Assembly (NCBI GenBank): GCA_052161645.1
Contig: CP197414.1
Direction: 5' to 3' (one strand)
From: Laterigemmans sp052161645
GTDB taxonomy: Bacteria; Planctomycetota; Planctomycetia; Pirellulales; Pirellulaceae
Length of the DNA: 64,000 bases
Shown here: positions 44,501 through 53,433 of the stretch, one piece after another
How positions within the stretch are numbered: position 1 is the stretch's first letter
Layout of the letters: the number at the start of each line of letters is the position of its first letter
Notes under the pieces: generated by a model
Seen by the model: the letters and a program-made list of their open reading frames with translations, nothing else
Databases searched by the model: none
What the model was told of the DNA's origin: nothing
Made by a program: the position numbers and the translations under genes

Positions 44501-45676
44501 CCTGAACTGAACAGCTTCACACAGACGATCGACACGCCTATTCAGGACAACACCACAAACACTTCCACCCTGGAGGTCTCTGACGCACCAGGAACGATTG
44601 TCGATATCGATGTGCGGGTGAATGCCACGCACACGTATACGGGAGATCTTCGTTTCACGTTGGAAGCGCCGACTGGTGAACAAGTCATCTTATTCAATCG
44701 TCATGGCGGTAGTGGCGATGATTTGGCGGATACTTGGTTTGACGACCAGGCGGCTACTTCGATTACGGCCGGCTCAGCACCCTTCGCTGGTTCATTCCGG
44801 CCGATTGAGCCACTGAGCGCGTTCGATGGATTGTTAGCCGAGGGTACCTGGACGTTGTTCGTGGCGGACCTAGCCGGTGGCGACCAGGGCGTGGTGAATG
44901 AATGGGAGATCCTCGTGACCACTCTGCCCGAGTTAGGAGCCGTCACGGATGAGTTCGGAAATGTAGCTCTCGATCTCCCCGCTGGCAGCCACAAAGTGAT
45001 GCTGGAAGGGGTTGAAGGTTGGTCCTATACCTCGCCGGCCGATGGTATTTACAACGAGACTACCTCGGGTGCGCCTATGCTTGATCGTACTTTTGGCACG
45101 GTCGAAGAGAGCCAAGTCCTCGAGGTGGAGTCGGTGGTCGTCAACGGCGGTGCTACGCAGCGCAGTATGGTGACGACCATGGATGTCGGTTTCTCAAGCG
45201 AAGTCGACATCGCCAGCGGGGCGTTCTTGCTCGAGAATACGACGACCAGCCAAGCAGTCACCGTTGACGTTACGACTGACGTCATTGACGGCAAAACGGT
45301 TGCCACTCTGACTTTTGTCGGCGGCGCAATTCAGGATGATTCGTTGTCCGACGGAAATTATGTGCTGACTATCGATGCGACCAAGATCACCGACGCCGTG
45401 ACTGGCGATCAACTCGATGGTGATGGTGACGGTACGGCTGGGGGTGATTACCTGTTCGGCACTGAGTCCAGTGACGAGTTCTTCCGCTTGCTGGGTGACG
45501 CCAATGCAGATCGCGTTGTCGGTTTCAGCGACTTCTTGGGCTTCCGATCCGCGTTTGGTTCGAATTCTGGTGACGCGGAGTACGATCCGGCCTTCGACAC
45601 CAATCCGGACGGAATGATTAATTTCATTGACTTCTTAGACTTCCGCAATAACTTCAACGAGGAATTGCCGTTCTAG
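41516..45676 (+). CDS. Secreted S8 subtilase with two convertase P-domains and a dockerin
   Basis: 1386 residues from the ATG at 41516; a longer frame from 41309 runs over IS-derived sequence. The N-terminus FLRAERLEARQLLAAE is the planctomycete LEPRxLLS-type sorting signal. A propeptide-like region precedes the peptidase S8 domain (~225-605) with D281 (VYDQGVSIDHPDL), H337 (NHGTPVAGVAA) and S526 (GTSSASPLASG). A Hydin/choice-of-anchor-type beta domain (~605-710) follows. Then come two copies of an SdrD/Cna-B-like linker plus proprotein convertase P-domain (~715-960 and ~965-1200). The C-terminus has EF-hand dockerin motifs (LGDANADRVVGFSDFLGF, FDTNPDGMINFIDF). It is likely a large cell-surface protease. 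No cohesin partner is present in the window. Confidence 0.92.
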   Translation: MKLRSTNLRRRGAAFLRAERLEARQLLAAELCSPISAEATFDLISAPALEGESVAVGGKVSQQDEIYYYADGRRLGLDLHPSRLAVGFESSDLSGLDSLYGEWTQVRDVEGNVRVYESSVMGREEMSAAAAQLSGVTTVAPVFVVEETRTEAVLLDEVVVALQPGVDAESYLRDLPGVSGYRPLLGTPDQFVVSVANAVGEATLAFANQLEGDESVRFVSPNFYQNYQFFSYFPDDPRFANLWHLHNTGQGGGLEDADQDLPEAWGVIQGGSTDIVVGVYDQGVSIDHPDLNNWVNPGEDAFDAIDNDGNGWVNDINGWNFALNNNVAHPTLAVENHGTPVAGVAAARGDNALGVTGASYGSPVMSGKISDGNTFTNDANIASGFYYFAGRTADGAGTWDSADVVNNSWSGGAPSTVLSDALVWGTTEGRGGLGLPYVFAAGNGGVSELSYPALYTTTIPGVISIGATDNEGNLSFYSQHGPNLDIVTSSNGGTLAIDTTDRMGTAGYHETEDYTGTGSSGFGGTSSASPLASGITALLLAQADAEGISLTAPVVRDLLRANTDLISGAGYDDATGKSFFFGYGALNAHSLVSNVGKAEISIIGDSQDLVSGSGTVDMGNVVLGEFVDRSFYIRNQGTSPLDLTDLQITGGAFSIQTGLGAATLDAGQATTFTVRYAPVEPGSPSATVTITSSDVDEATFTIDLSGTVTVPSVGGIVFEDGNENGAYDPGEGVIANAAVYIDANDNDMFDVDLDLLTNDTDVPIPGNSVITSEIEVVGMSGTVFDINVGLDITHTWNSDVEAHLIAPDGTRVLLVTGVGGSSDNFTDTMFDDDAAMSITNGSAPFTGSFRPMEPLSTLVAKDPNGIWTLEVRDYITEDAGTLNDWTLEISVGETAAVTNENGAFTFFDLPLGTHTFRSYHEGWTGVSPVSGEYTYEFDDPADFFTGADFGIARNDRFYAHVYEDLNGDGQIDPAEPALEGRAVFVDVNEDGIFAPPELNSFTQTIDTPIQDNTTNTSTLEVSDAPGTIVDIDVRVNATHTYTGDLRFTLEAPTGEQVILFNRHGGSGDDLADTWFDDQAATSITAGSAPFAGSFRPIEPLSAFDGLLAEGTWTLFVADLAGGDQGVVNEWEILVTTLPELGAVTDEFGNVALDLPAGSHKVMLEGVEGWSYTSPADGIYNETTSGAPMLDRTFGTVEESQVLEVESVVVNGGATQRSMVTTMDVGFSSEVDIASGAFLLENTTTSQAVTVDVTTDVIDGKTVATLTFVGGAIQDDSLSDGNYVLTIDATKITDAVTGDQLDGDGDGTAGGDYLFGTESSDEFFRLLGDANADRVVGFSDFLGFRSAFGSNSGDAEYDPAFDTNPDGMINFIDFLDFRNNFNEELPF

Positions 45677-46323
45677 CAATCCTTGAGCGGCATAAATGCT
45701 GGTGGCACTTCTGAGCGGCTTTGCCGTTAGCATTGCCGCTGTTGCTGGGGAGGCTTCGCCAGGGTCAGGTCTTGTTTTGGGTTTTCAAGCCTACCGCGAT
45801 CACTGACGAAGCTTCCCGCGGTTGCCGATGACCGATCACCAAGTCCAGAATATAGTCAAAGTGCTCCACAGGGCCGCGATCAGACTGCCCACCAACTAGG
45901 GAAACCTGGGCCGATCCGCGATGCTTACTGGCCCCTTATCCAAGCAGATCGACGCCAGATAGTTACGAATTCACCGCAGCTCTCCATGCTCGTCTTCGGT
46001 TTTCAGGCATGCCGCGATTTCGATTTGTTCTGCCTGTCGCGTCCACCTTGGTGATGCTTCATAGCGACCGTTCGGTTCGTCTGATTAAATTCGATACGCT
46101 GTTGATGCCAGTCCACCCAAACCAGGGTCCCAGCTTATGCAGCAGTATCATTACATTTGTCCGGAAAACAATTACGTATAGCGAAACGGCAAGATTCGTA
46201 CTCGATTCGACAGCACTCCGATCGAGTACGAGTACGAAAAACGCCGAACTACGGAGACTCCGTAAGCTGGACAATCTCTGAAGGTTAGATACCAGCGCCG
46301 GTGTCAATCAAAGAGTCCGCCCC
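45677..46323. other. Gene-free intergenic region with a perfect 10-bp inverted repeat
   Basis: About 650 bp with no credible gene. Two imperfect copies of ggttttca(a/g)gc(c/a)t(a/g)ccgcgat lie at ~45779 and ~45999. An inverted repeat cgtactcgat / atcgagtacg sits at 46198-46207 and 46221-46230. The sequence looks like decayed repeat or IS material. Confidence 0.5.
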
Positions 46324-47973
46324 CTATGTTTCCGTCCGGAAAAAATCTTTCAGGCGTTGCAATTCCTCAGTGCTCCAGTCGGCGGGTTCGGTGAGCGCGT
46401 GCCAGGCGTCAATGTAATCGGCTGGTGCATACTCGTGACCATAACCCGGGGGCGCGGTTCCCACGATCATATCGGCGGCGACTTGTAACATGGTGACAAT
46501 TGGAAACCAACGCAACTCGGGGGAAACATCGGCGCCGCGAGGACCTTGCATCCAAGCCGGTTCTTGCCAGGCTGATTGAAAGCTGAAGAAGACGATCGGA
46601 TCGCTGGCGTGTTGCAAAAAGGCTATGCGGAAATCACCCCACTTTTCCCGCTCAAAATCTAATCGCTGTTGTGGCTCCATCAAGTCGGGCTGGTTCATAA
46701 AACGAACCACGGATCGATCGCGAAACTGGGGCAGCCAAGCAGTCGATCCGGCCGTGCGTTCAGCCGTTAGTCGCTGCCAAGTCTCATGCCGAAACGGCGG
46801 CCCGCTCCACAGCGCACCTTGAAACGGATCATCGATAATATCATACAAGTCAAATGAAAGATCAGAGTTCAGCGAACCTAAGCTTAGGCCGTGCAGATAT
46901 AAGCTGGGGCGGGTCGCTTTGGGTAATTTTCGCCAGTGGCCGTAGATCTCCGTAAACAGCGCCCGGGCCATCTCCGCACCATATTCCGCTTCGGTGAGCA
47001 GCGACAGCGGACTATTTAAATAGGAATACTGCGCCGCCACCGTAGCAATATCACCTCGATGCAAATACTCCACGGTATCTTGAGAGGCAGGGTCGACCCA
47101 GCCGGTGCCCGTGGGTGTGACGAGCAACAACACCGAGCGCTCGAAGCCGCCAACTCGAATGAGCTCATCAAGGGCGAGACGGGCACGCTCGGCGGCAGTC
47201 TCGGCTGAGTTCAACCCCACGTACACGCGAATCGGAGCAAGTGTCGGTGCCCCCAGAAAGTCGCTCAAATCGGAGGCCGTTGGCCCGCTGGCAACGAAGT
47301 CTCGACCTTGGCTTCCCAACTCCTCCCAAGCAACCAAAGACTCGACGCTGCCCGTTTGATTTCTTTGCTCGGGACGCGGGAGATCATCATCCATCATGGC
47401 GTCGAGTCGCTGAAAGGAGCGATCGGCCACCTGCAAGACAGTGCGTACCAACAGGCCATTAATTACGGTCCAAAAGAGAAACACCGAGATGAGGGTCGCG
47501 ACGATACGTGAGATTCGCGCGGGAACACGCCGATCGAGCATGAGCACCAACCGCTGAAAGACCCATTGAAATAGCTGCGCCAGCCCCCAAACCAGCAGAA
47601 AGATCACGATTGCAATGAAGCCCACATAGATCGGCTGGACTCCGGTTGACTCGTCGAGCCCCATCCGCAGACGAATCGAATCTTGCCAACGCCCAGCTCG
47701 CCAAAGCGAAGCAACCACGGCGACGGAACAGAGGAGCGCGAGCGCAATGGTTACCTTCCGCGAACTGCGCGGCGAAAGCAGCGGTAGATGGAGAACACGC
47801 CACAACCAAATTACCGAGACGCCAATTCCGTAGCCGACGGCGAAGGTCAAACCTGACAGCAAGCCTTGGATTTCAAATGGCCGAGGCAATAACGAAGGGG
47901 TCAGGGAGCAGGCGAAAAAGAAGGTGCCGACGAGCAGGCCGGCACTGCTAAACAGTTTTTGCATTGCGGACAT
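46324..47973 (-). CDS. Membrane alpha/beta-hydrolase (Abhydrolase_9 family)
   Basis: 549 residues from the ATG at 47973. The frame stays open to 48246, but the extra 91 residues are low-quality, and domain homology begins with the membrane part. Four to five hydrophobic segments occupy residues ~5-190 (LLVGTFFFACSLTPSLLP, GLLSGLTFAVGYGIGVSVIW, VTIALALLCSVAVVASLW, IYVGFIAIVIFLLVWGL). The catalytic domain contains PIRVYVGLNSAETAAERARL, VLLLVTPTGTGWVDP and the nucleophile elbow YLHGLSLGSL (Ser in GLSLG). Later acid and His ligands are plausible in HASDPIVFF and GYGHEY. This is the PF15420/PF10081 layout, a probable esterase or lipase facing outward; the substrate is unknown. Confidence 0.82.
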   Translation of the reverse strand: MSAMQKLFSSAGLLVGTFFFACSLTPSLLPRPFEIQGLLSGLTFAVGYGIGVSVIWLWRVLHLPLLSPRSSRKVTIALALLCSVAVVASLWRAGRWQDSIRLRMGLDESTGVQPIYVGFIAIVIFLLVWGLAQLFQWVFQRLVLMLDRRVPARISRIVATLISVFLFWTVINGLLVRTVLQVADRSFQRLDAMMDDDLPRPEQRNQTGSVESLVAWEELGSQGRDFVASGPTASDLSDFLGAPTLAPIRVYVGLNSAETAAERARLALDELIRVGGFERSVLLLVTPTGTGWVDPASQDTVEYLHRGDIATVAAQYSYLNSPLSLLTEAEYGAEMARALFTEIYGHWRKLPKATRPSLYLHGLSLGSLNSDLSFDLYDIIDDPFQGALWSGPPFRHETWQRLTAERTAGSTAWLPQFRDRSVVRFMNQPDLMEPQQRLDFEREKWGDFRIAFLQHASDPIVFFSFQSAWQEPAWMQGPRGADVSPELRWFPIVTMLQVAADMIVGTAPPGYGHEYAPADYIDAWHALTEPADWSTEELQRLKDFFRTET

Positions 47974-48330
47974 ATCTCTGCTGGATTGGTTCCAGGAAGA
48001 ACGGCGGTAAACGAACACCCGTGGAGCGGCTTTCTCGGCACGCCACGAAAAACACAGGCGTACGGCTGTTTCGACCACGGTAAGCGTAACAGAAACTTGA
48101 CGCAACTTCAGCCAAGATTGACTCGCTGGCGAATTCTGCGGAATAGCAGGATGCCACCGATACGAATGATTGACAGGCGGGGGAGCGTGGGGCAAAGTGG
48201 TTGCTGAGCCGCTTGAATTTTTGCCACTTCGATCTTGGCGGGCCATCCATTCGACCTTATCGGCTCTTCCGACGATGACTTCCTCGACTTAACAGGCCCT
48301 TCAGTCGCCCCCCACCTGACCACCATAGCC
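47974..48330. other. Divergent promoter region, hydrolase versus sulfatase
   Basis: 357 bp if both preferred starts hold. The two genes' open frames overlap in this space, but neither extension carries domain or signal features, so it is best read as the shared upstream region. Confidence 0.5.
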
Positions 48331-49977
48331 ATGTTGATTAAATCATGCTACCGCTTGTTGACCGTCGCGATCGTGTTGGCAATCGTGCCAACCACGACCA
48401 TCCAATCTTCAGCCGCCGAAGCGGCGGCAGAGCAAGCGCCCGCGCAGCAGCCCAACATCCTCTTTATCTTCTCGGACGATCATGCCGAACATGCAATTTC
48501 GGCGTATGGCTCCAAGGTGAATCAGACTCCGTTTATCGACCGCCTCGCCCAAGAGGGGGCGCGATTTACCAATTCATTCGTCACCAACTCAATCTGCACA
48601 CCCAGCCGGGCGACGCTGTTGACCGGCCAATATTCACACCTCAACGGTGTGCCGGTTTTCAATCGCTTTGACGGCTCTCGTGACACAGTCGCCAAACATC
48701 TGCAAGCGGGCGGCTACCACACCGGCATGATTGGCAAGTGGCATTTAGGCTCTGATCCCACCGGGTTTGATCGCTGGATCGTGCTGCCCGGCCAGGGCTC
48801 TTACTGGAATCCTGTGTTTCTCGTGCCCGGTAAAAAGCTGACGATCGAGGGGCACTGTACCGACATTACTGGCGACCTGGGGATTGAATGGTTGGAGACT
48901 CGTCCGCGAGAGAAACCTTTCTTTCTCATGTTACATCAGAAAGCACCCCACCGCGCATGGCTGCCGGACGAGCGGAACAAGGCCCTATTTAAAGACAAAC
49001 AAATCCCCGAGCCCGAAACGTTGTGGGACGACTACGCGACGAGGCCCGCCGCGTTGCCCGAGAACCAACAAACAGTCGCCAAGGACTTGACACGTCGTGA
49101 TCTCAAACTGGAACCTCCCGCAGAGCTCCAAGGAAGAGAGCGCAATCAGTGGCTGAACGTCAAGCCAACGGAATTAGAGGTTACGTTGGAAGACGGTACG
49201 ACCAAGACCTTAAGCGGCCAAGCATTAGTTAAATGGAAGTACCAACGTTATATGCAAGATTACTTGGCCTGCGTGCAGGGAGTCGATGATAACGTGGGCA
49301 AGATCTTGGACTATATAGATCGCAATAATTTAGCCGAGAACACGATTGTGATGTATTCAGCCGACAACGGTTGGTACCTGGGCGATATGGGGATGTACGA
49401 TAAACGCTTTATGTATGAACCAGGCCTGCGAGTGCCATTGCTGGCGCGTGGCCCGGGGATCAAAGCTGGCGGCACCCCCGACGCGTTTGTTGCCAACATC
49501 GATTTGGCACCGACCTTCCTCGACTTGGCCGGGCTGGAAATCCCCAGCTTCATGCAAGGCCGATCGCTGGCCCCGTTATTGCGCGGTGAGACCCCGCAGG
49601 ATTGGCGAAAGAGCGTTTACTATCGTTATTACCACGACCCCGGGCACCACAACACGGCAGCTCACTACGGAGTCCGCACGGCAACGCACAAACTGATTTA
49701 CTACTGGAAGAAAGACGCTTACGAGTTATTTGATCTAGCAGCCGACCCCAGTGAGCAAACCAACTTGCTTTATACCGACGGCCAAACGTTAAGCGGCGAG
49801 GTCAGTAAGTTGTTTGCTGAGTTAAAGGGCGAGCTGGCCCGTCTGCAACGAGAATTCAAAGATGACAACCAGTATGCCGATCCCAGCGATTGGCCGGCCG
49901 GCAGCGCGGATGGCCCTTTTAATGACAAGCAACCGACGGGTGTCAAATCGGTCAGCGAAGCAATCAAGTTGCTGTAA
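48331..49977 (+). CDS. Exported type I (formylglycine) sulfatase
   Basis: 548 residues from the ATG at 48331; the signal peptide is LLTVAIVLAIVPTTTIQSSA, and the mature start is near AEAAAEQAP. The metal-binding FSDDHAEH and the catalytic motif CTPSRATLLTGQ, with C89 as the formylglycine precursor, are intact. Later motifs are GKWHLGSDP, HQKAPHRAW and VMYSADNGWYLGDMGMYDKR, and a C-terminal DUF4976-like part follows. Spacing and length match arylsulfatase/heparan-type S1 enzymes; the substrate is probably a sulfated polysaccharide. It needs a formylglycine-generating enzyme, which is not in the window. Sulfatase plus fuconate dehydratase suits an organism using fucoidan-like polymers (inference). 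Confidence 0.92.
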   Translation: MLIKSCYRLLTVAIVLAIVPTTTIQSSAAEAAAEQAPAQQPNILFIFSDDHAEHAISAYGSKVNQTPFIDRLAQEGARFTNSFVTNSICTPSRATLLTGQYSHLNGVPVFNRFDGSRDTVAKHLQAGGYHTGMIGKWHLGSDPTGFDRWIVLPGQGSYWNPVFLVPGKKLTIEGHCTDITGDLGIEWLETRPREKPFFLMLHQKAPHRAWLPDERNKALFKDKQIPEPETLWDDYATRPAALPENQQTVAKDLTRRDLKLEPPAELQGRERNQWLNVKPTELEVTLEDGTTKTLSGQALVKWKYQRYMQDYLACVQGVDDNVGKILDYIDRNNLAENTIVMYSADNGWYLGDMGMYDKRFMYEPGLRVPLLARGPGIKAGGTPDAFVANIDLAPTFLDLAGLEIPSFMQGRSLAPLLRGETPQDWRKSVYYRYYHDPGHHNTAAHYGVRTATHKLIYYWKKDAYELFDLAADPSEQTNLLYTDGQTLSGEVSKLFAELKGELARLQREFKDDNQYADPSDWPAGSADGPFNDKQPTGVKSVSEAIKLL

Positions 49978-50037
49978 GCGATTAAGCTGTTTCGAGCGCT
50001 CAAGCTATTGCAACAAGAGCTCATGCCGCGGTCGATG

Positions 50038-50436
50038 TTACTCGCCGCGGAGATAACCGGCACTGGTTTGAAAGTAGCGTTGCCGGCGAGTTTCGATTTG
50101 GGTCGCGGACTCGCTCCGCTCACGCTTAAGGTCTTCGAGGTTTGCCGAACAGTAACGACAGCCAACCCTGGAGATATGAAACTCGACATACTCTTCGACC
50201 TCGGGATCGAGCACGCCGAGGAGAAACTGGCCCAGTTCGTCGCGCTGGGGGCACGAGAGTCGGTGGCGTCTCCAAATCGCGCCGAGGGAATGCATCCCGG
50301 CGTCTTGCTGGCCGCGTAGCTGGGCGAGCCGTTGGTGCAATTCGGCGTCATCGCGGAGGGCGACTTCAACGGCAGCCATTTGGTCGGGCGGCAAGGCTTC
50401 GTCGAGGAACGCTAATAAATGTGCGTCGCTAGGCAT
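50038..50436 (-). CDS. Small Cys/His-motif protein, anti-sigma-like
   Basis: 132 residues. A helical N-terminus (HLLAFLDEALPPDQMAAVEV, ALRDDAELHQRLAQLRGQQD) resembles the opening of zf-HC2 anti-sigma factors. Around residue 88, VEFHISRVGCRYCSANLEDL gives an H-x5-C-x2-C pattern that could bind zinc. There is no membrane segment. No sigma factor gene is adjacent. It ends the acyl-chain gene cluster, six bases after AIM24, so it is co-transcribed with those genes. Function unknown. Confidence 0.7.
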   Translation of the reverse strand: MPSDAHLLAFLDEALPPDQMAAVEVALRDDAELHQRLAQLRGQQDAGMHSLGAIWRRHRLSCPQRDELGQFLLGVLDPEVEEYVEFHISRVGCRYCSANLEDLKRERSESATQIETRRQRYFQTSAGYLRGE

Positions 50437-50442
50437 CTTAGC

Positions 50443-51135
50443 TCAGCTCCCGTGTTGCAGAATGACTTCTTCATAGGGCTGAATGACGACAAATCCTTCT
50501 CCGTTAAACTCCATCTGAAACGACTCACCACTGCCCCGCCCAAAGAAGGTTTTCAGTGATACGTCGGTCTTAAATTCGGGCTGCAAATTACCTGACCAGA
50601 GGATCGTAGCGTTGGGATCGGTGCGAACGGGGTGACCGGGTCGCACCATCAGCGTCAGCGGTTCAAAGTGGGTCGTCACGGCGACCAAGCCGGTGCCGCG
50701 AACATGCACGTTGAATAGTCCGCCGGAAGCGAACGCGGCCAATTTCTTCATCATCCTCACGTCCCAGGCGAGCGTCGGTTCAAAGGCCAACAAATCATTG
50801 CCGTTGACGAAGATCGACTCGTTATTGAGTTGCAAAATCTGGACCGTCTTTCCGGCATCGGCTAGATAGAGACGTCCTTGGCCGGTGGCTTTCATGAGTG
50901 AGGTGCCTTCGCCGGAAACCGCTTTTTTCAGGAGGTTGCCTAGACCTCTTTCCAAGATGGCTTCGCGCTCGAAGCGGATGTTGCCGACGTAGGCCACCAT
51001 CGCGCCCGCTTTGCTCCAGACTTCGCCATTCAGATTCACCTCGAGCATACGATCGTTTTCCAGTTGGAAATAATCGTGAGCCGTATCATCTTGGCGTGAG
51101 TTCTGAATAAACTCTTCGATGCTATAGCGACTCAT
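50443..51135 (-). CDS. AIM24 family protein
   Basis: 230 residues. Clear AIM24/TIGR00266 features: FQLENDRMLEVNLNGEVWSK, AGAMVAYVGNIRFEREAI, LYLADAGKTVQILQLNNESI, FVNGNDLLAFEPTLAWDVRM, and FNVHVRGTGLVAVTTHFEPL. The fold is a double-psi-like beta barrel, and the bacterial function is unknown. Its ATG overlaps the TGA of fabF (ATGA), which implies translational coupling with the acyl-chain genes rather than chance proximity. Confidence 0.88.
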   Translation of the reverse strand: MSRYSIEEFIQNSRQDDTAHDYFQLENDRMLEVNLNGEVWSKAGAMVAYVGNIRFEREAILERGLGNLLKKAVSGEGTSLMKATGQGRLYLADAGKTVQILQLNNESIFVNGNDLLAFEPTLAWDVRMMKKLAAFASGGLFNVHVRGTGLVAVTTHFEPLTLMVRPGHPVRTDPNATILWSGNLQPEFKTDVSLKTFFGRGSGESFQMEFNGEGFVVIQPYEEVILQHGS

Positions 51136-52427
51136 GATAATTCCTGCACGTCACGAGCGAGGCAGAGCGAAACGTTTTGGCCACCGAAGCCAAACGAATT
51201 ATTGAGAGCATAACGAATTTCCCCCTCGCGTGCTGTGTTGGGAACGTAATCCAGGTCACAGAGCGGGTCGGGGTTTTCGTAATTGATGGTGGGCGGGAGC
51301 ACGCTGTCGCGCATCGCCAACAAGCAGACGATCATCTCCGTGACACCGGCGGCGGCGATTAAATGTCCCATCATGCTCTTGGTGCTGCTGACCGGCGTGG
51401 TCGCCGCATGTTCGCCGAAGACTTCCTTGCAAGCCAACGTCTCCACTTTGTCATTGACGGTGGTGCTGGTGCCGTGGGCGTTGATGTAATCAATATCGGC
51501 GGGGGTTAATGAAGCATCGGCAATGGCCATCCGCATTGCCGCGATCGCACCGTGGCCGTCGGGCGGGATATCGGTGATGCGATAAGCATCCGCGGTGGTT
51601 CCGTAGCCAACAATCTCTCCATAAATCGTAGCACCCCGGGCACGGGCTCGTTCTAACTCTTCGACAATCACCATGCCTGCTCCCTCGCCCAGCACAAACC
51701 CATCACGAGTGCGATCGAAGGGTCGACTGGCCTTGGTGGGGTCTTCGTTGCGAGTTGAGAGCGCGGTGAGCAAATTAAAGCCGGTAACTCCGAAGGGATG
51801 GATCATGCTGTGGGTGCCGCCGGCGAGCATCACATCGGCGTCACCGCGGCGGATAATCTCAGCCGCTTCGCCAACCGCTTGGCTGCTGGCCGCGCAAGCT
51901 GTCAAGCAATTAAAGTTGGGACCTTGGGCGTTGAACAAACCGGCCAAGTGGGCAGCCGGCATGTTGGGTTCCTGTTCCAGCTCAGCAACTGGGTCAAGAA
52001 TTTCTAAGCCACACTCGACGAACTTGGCGACATCAAAATCGCCATCCCGCAGCGCCCTGGACATCATCTTTGTGAAAGCAAAAAAGTCTTGATTCCCTTC
52101 GCCGCTGCCCAAATAAATGCCGAACCGCACGGGGTCATCGATGGAATCTAAGACGCCGCTGTCAGAGACCGCTTGCAGCGCCGCTCCGGCAGCGAATTTG
52201 GTGTGACGGCCACGTCGTTGCCAGACCTCGGGGTCGGGTACGAAACTGGCGATGTCCCAATTCTTGACCTCGGCGGAGATCTTGGTGGGAAAACCGCTGG
52301 CATCGAACAACGTCGTGGGAGCCACACCACTTTGGCCCTCGCGCAGCCCTTGCCAAACAGTTTGGGCATCATGCCCCATGGGATTGATGAGACCAATTCC
52401 GGTAACGACAACGCGACGACGCGACAT
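51132..52427 (-). CDS. fabF: 3-oxoacyl-ACP synthase II-type ketosynthase
   Basis: 431 residues. Catalytic triad: C178 (NFNCLTACAASSQA), H318 (INAHGTSTTVND) and H355 (KSMMGHLIAAAG), with the conserved GEGAGMV and NNSFGFGGQN. It elongates acyl-ACP with malonyl-ACP. The operon order is FabZ, ACP, FabZ-like, FabF, with no FabD, FabG or FabH, so it probably draws malonyl-ACP and reduction from the main fatty acid pathway. The length is slightly above that of housekeeping FabF (~412). It may act on a dedicated acyl chain (inference). Confidence 0.92.
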   Translation of the reverse strand: MSRRRVVVTGIGLINPMGHDAQTVWQGLREGQSGVAPTTLFDASGFPTKISAEVKNWDIASFVPDPEVWQRRGRHTKFAAGAALQAVSDSGVLDSIDDPVRFGIYLGSGEGNQDFFAFTKMMSRALRDGDFDVAKFVECGLEILDPVAELEQEPNMPAAHLAGLFNAQGPNFNCLTACAASSQAVGEAAEIIRRGDADVMLAGGTHSMIHPFGVTGFNLLTALSTRNEDPTKASRPFDRTRDGFVLGEGAGMVIVEELERARARGATIYGEIVGYGTTADAYRITDIPPDGHGAIAAMRMAIADASLTPADIDYINAHGTSTTVNDKVETLACKEVFGEHAATTPVSSTKSMMGHLIAAAGVTEMIVCLLAMRDSVLPPTINYENPDPLCDLDYVPNTAREGEIRYALNNSFGFGGQNVSLCLARDVQELS

Positions 52428-52464
52428 GGAAATTTAAGTTACGAGAGAGAAGCTGGGGCAAAAG

Positions 52465-52989
52465 TCACTGGTCTTGCAATGTGCCAGTGGTAACGATCGG
52501 AGTCAGCGGGTTACCAGCTTGGTCCACCGCCACTTCGAAGAACCCCATCAAACGCAACATCGTTTGCATCTGACCCGGTCCAAATAACAGCTGATCGCCA
52601 AAACGATCGGCATTCAGGAAAGCGAACATCAACTGGGCTTCAGCCTGCAATTCGCCATTCAAGTGACTCGTGCAAGTCACCAGCGCGCCATCAGGCTGCA
52701 TCGTATCCAAAGTAGCATGGTAGTGGAGTTGGTCACCGGGACGCGCAGGCCGTAAAAATTCAGCCTTTGCCACTTTGGCCAACACCACGCGCTCGGTGAA
52801 TCCGGAATGTTCGGAAACCAAAATTCCACCCAATTGGGCGAACCCCTCGATGATTAACGGCATGGGCAGGTACGGATGGCCCAAGCAATAATCGTCGAGC
52901 GCTTCTTCATCGAGCGCCACATTTTTGACCGCGCTTGCTTCTCGTCCACTAACAAACGAGTTAAATCGGTCGATCCAAAACCATCGCAT
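52465..52989 (-). CDS. Second FabZ/FabA-like hotdog dehydratase
   Basis: 174 residues. The hotdog signature is GHPYLPMPLIIEGFAQLGG with H38 and E48, the same His-x9-Glu spacing as FabZ, although the usual PGVLxxE reads PLIIEG. The rest keeps the hotdog strands (VVLAKVAKAEFLRPARPGDQ). Its start is one base after the ACP stop and it is 37 bases before fabF. It could be a 3-hydroxyacyl-ACP dehydratase with altered chain specificity, or an inactive partner forming a heterodimer with the upstream FabZ. Confidence 0.82.
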   Translation of the reverse strand: MRWFWIDRFNSFVSGREASAVKNVALDEEALDDYCLGHPYLPMPLIIEGFAQLGGILVSEHSGFTERVVLAKVAKAEFLRPARPGDQLHYHATLDTMQPDGALVTCTSHLNGELQAEAQLMFAFLNADRFGDQLLFGPGQMQTMLRLMGFFEVAVDQAGNPLTPIVTTGTLQDQ

Positions 52990-52990
52990 G

Positions 52991-53380
52991 TCAGCTTGCT
53001 ACCTTGGATTCGACGTAACGGCACATATCTTGGACGGTCAGCAGGTCGCCAAAGTCTTGGACCCGGGGATTTTGCTCGAAATTCGTTAAATTGGCCCAGG
53101 GCATCCGTCGTTTGAGCTCGGCTAACCCTTCGGCGGTGACTTTGCCTTCGCTGACATACTCGCTGTTGGTCAAAATGTCCTCGGGGGAGAGTTCTTCGCG
53201 AGGAATTTGAATATCGAACGCCTTTTCCAGCTTGAACACGATATCCAAAAAGTCGATTGATTCGGCCCCCAGATCGCCCACCAGAGTCGCCTCGGGAGTG
53301 ACCTCTTCATCATCAACTCCTAAAGCGTCAACAAGGGCGGCTTGGACTTTCTCGAAAACTTCTTCGTGGCTGATACTCAT
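52991..53380 (-). CDS. Acyl carrier protein with internal insertion
   Basis: 129 residues against ~80 for AcpP. Helix I and the phosphopantetheine site are clear: VTPEATLVGDLGAESIDFLD, with S41 in AESI instead of the canonical DSL. About 45 residues (TNSEYVSEGKVTAEGLAELK through QNPRVQDFGDL) are inserted before the final helix LTVQDMCRYVESKVA. It would carry acyl intermediates for the neighbouring ketosynthase and dehydratases. The insertion and atypical motif suggest a specialised ACP that need not interchange with the housekeeping one. Confidence 0.88.
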   Translation of the reverse strand: MSISHEEVFEKVQAALVDALGVDDEEVTPEATLVGDLGAESIDFLDIVFKLEKAFDIQIPREELSPEDILTNSEYVSEGKVTAEGLAELKRRMPWANLTNFEQNPRVQDFGDLLTVQDMCRYVESKVAS

Positions 53381-53407
53381 CAGATTCTTTCCTTGTGAAA
53401 TTTCTCA

Positions 53408-53433
53408 GGGCGTAAAAATAGGGCGTAAAAATA
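53408..53433. repeat. 13-bp tandem duplication upstream of the ACP gene
   Basis: gggcgtaaaaata occurs twice in tandem just upstream of the ACP start, in the space where its leader should be. Confidence 0.75.

Noticed and set aside
46009..46307. Overlapping ORFs on both strands in the 45.7-46.3 kb gap
   Set aside because: No domain, no signal, composition unlike neighbours; likely decayed repeat DNA.
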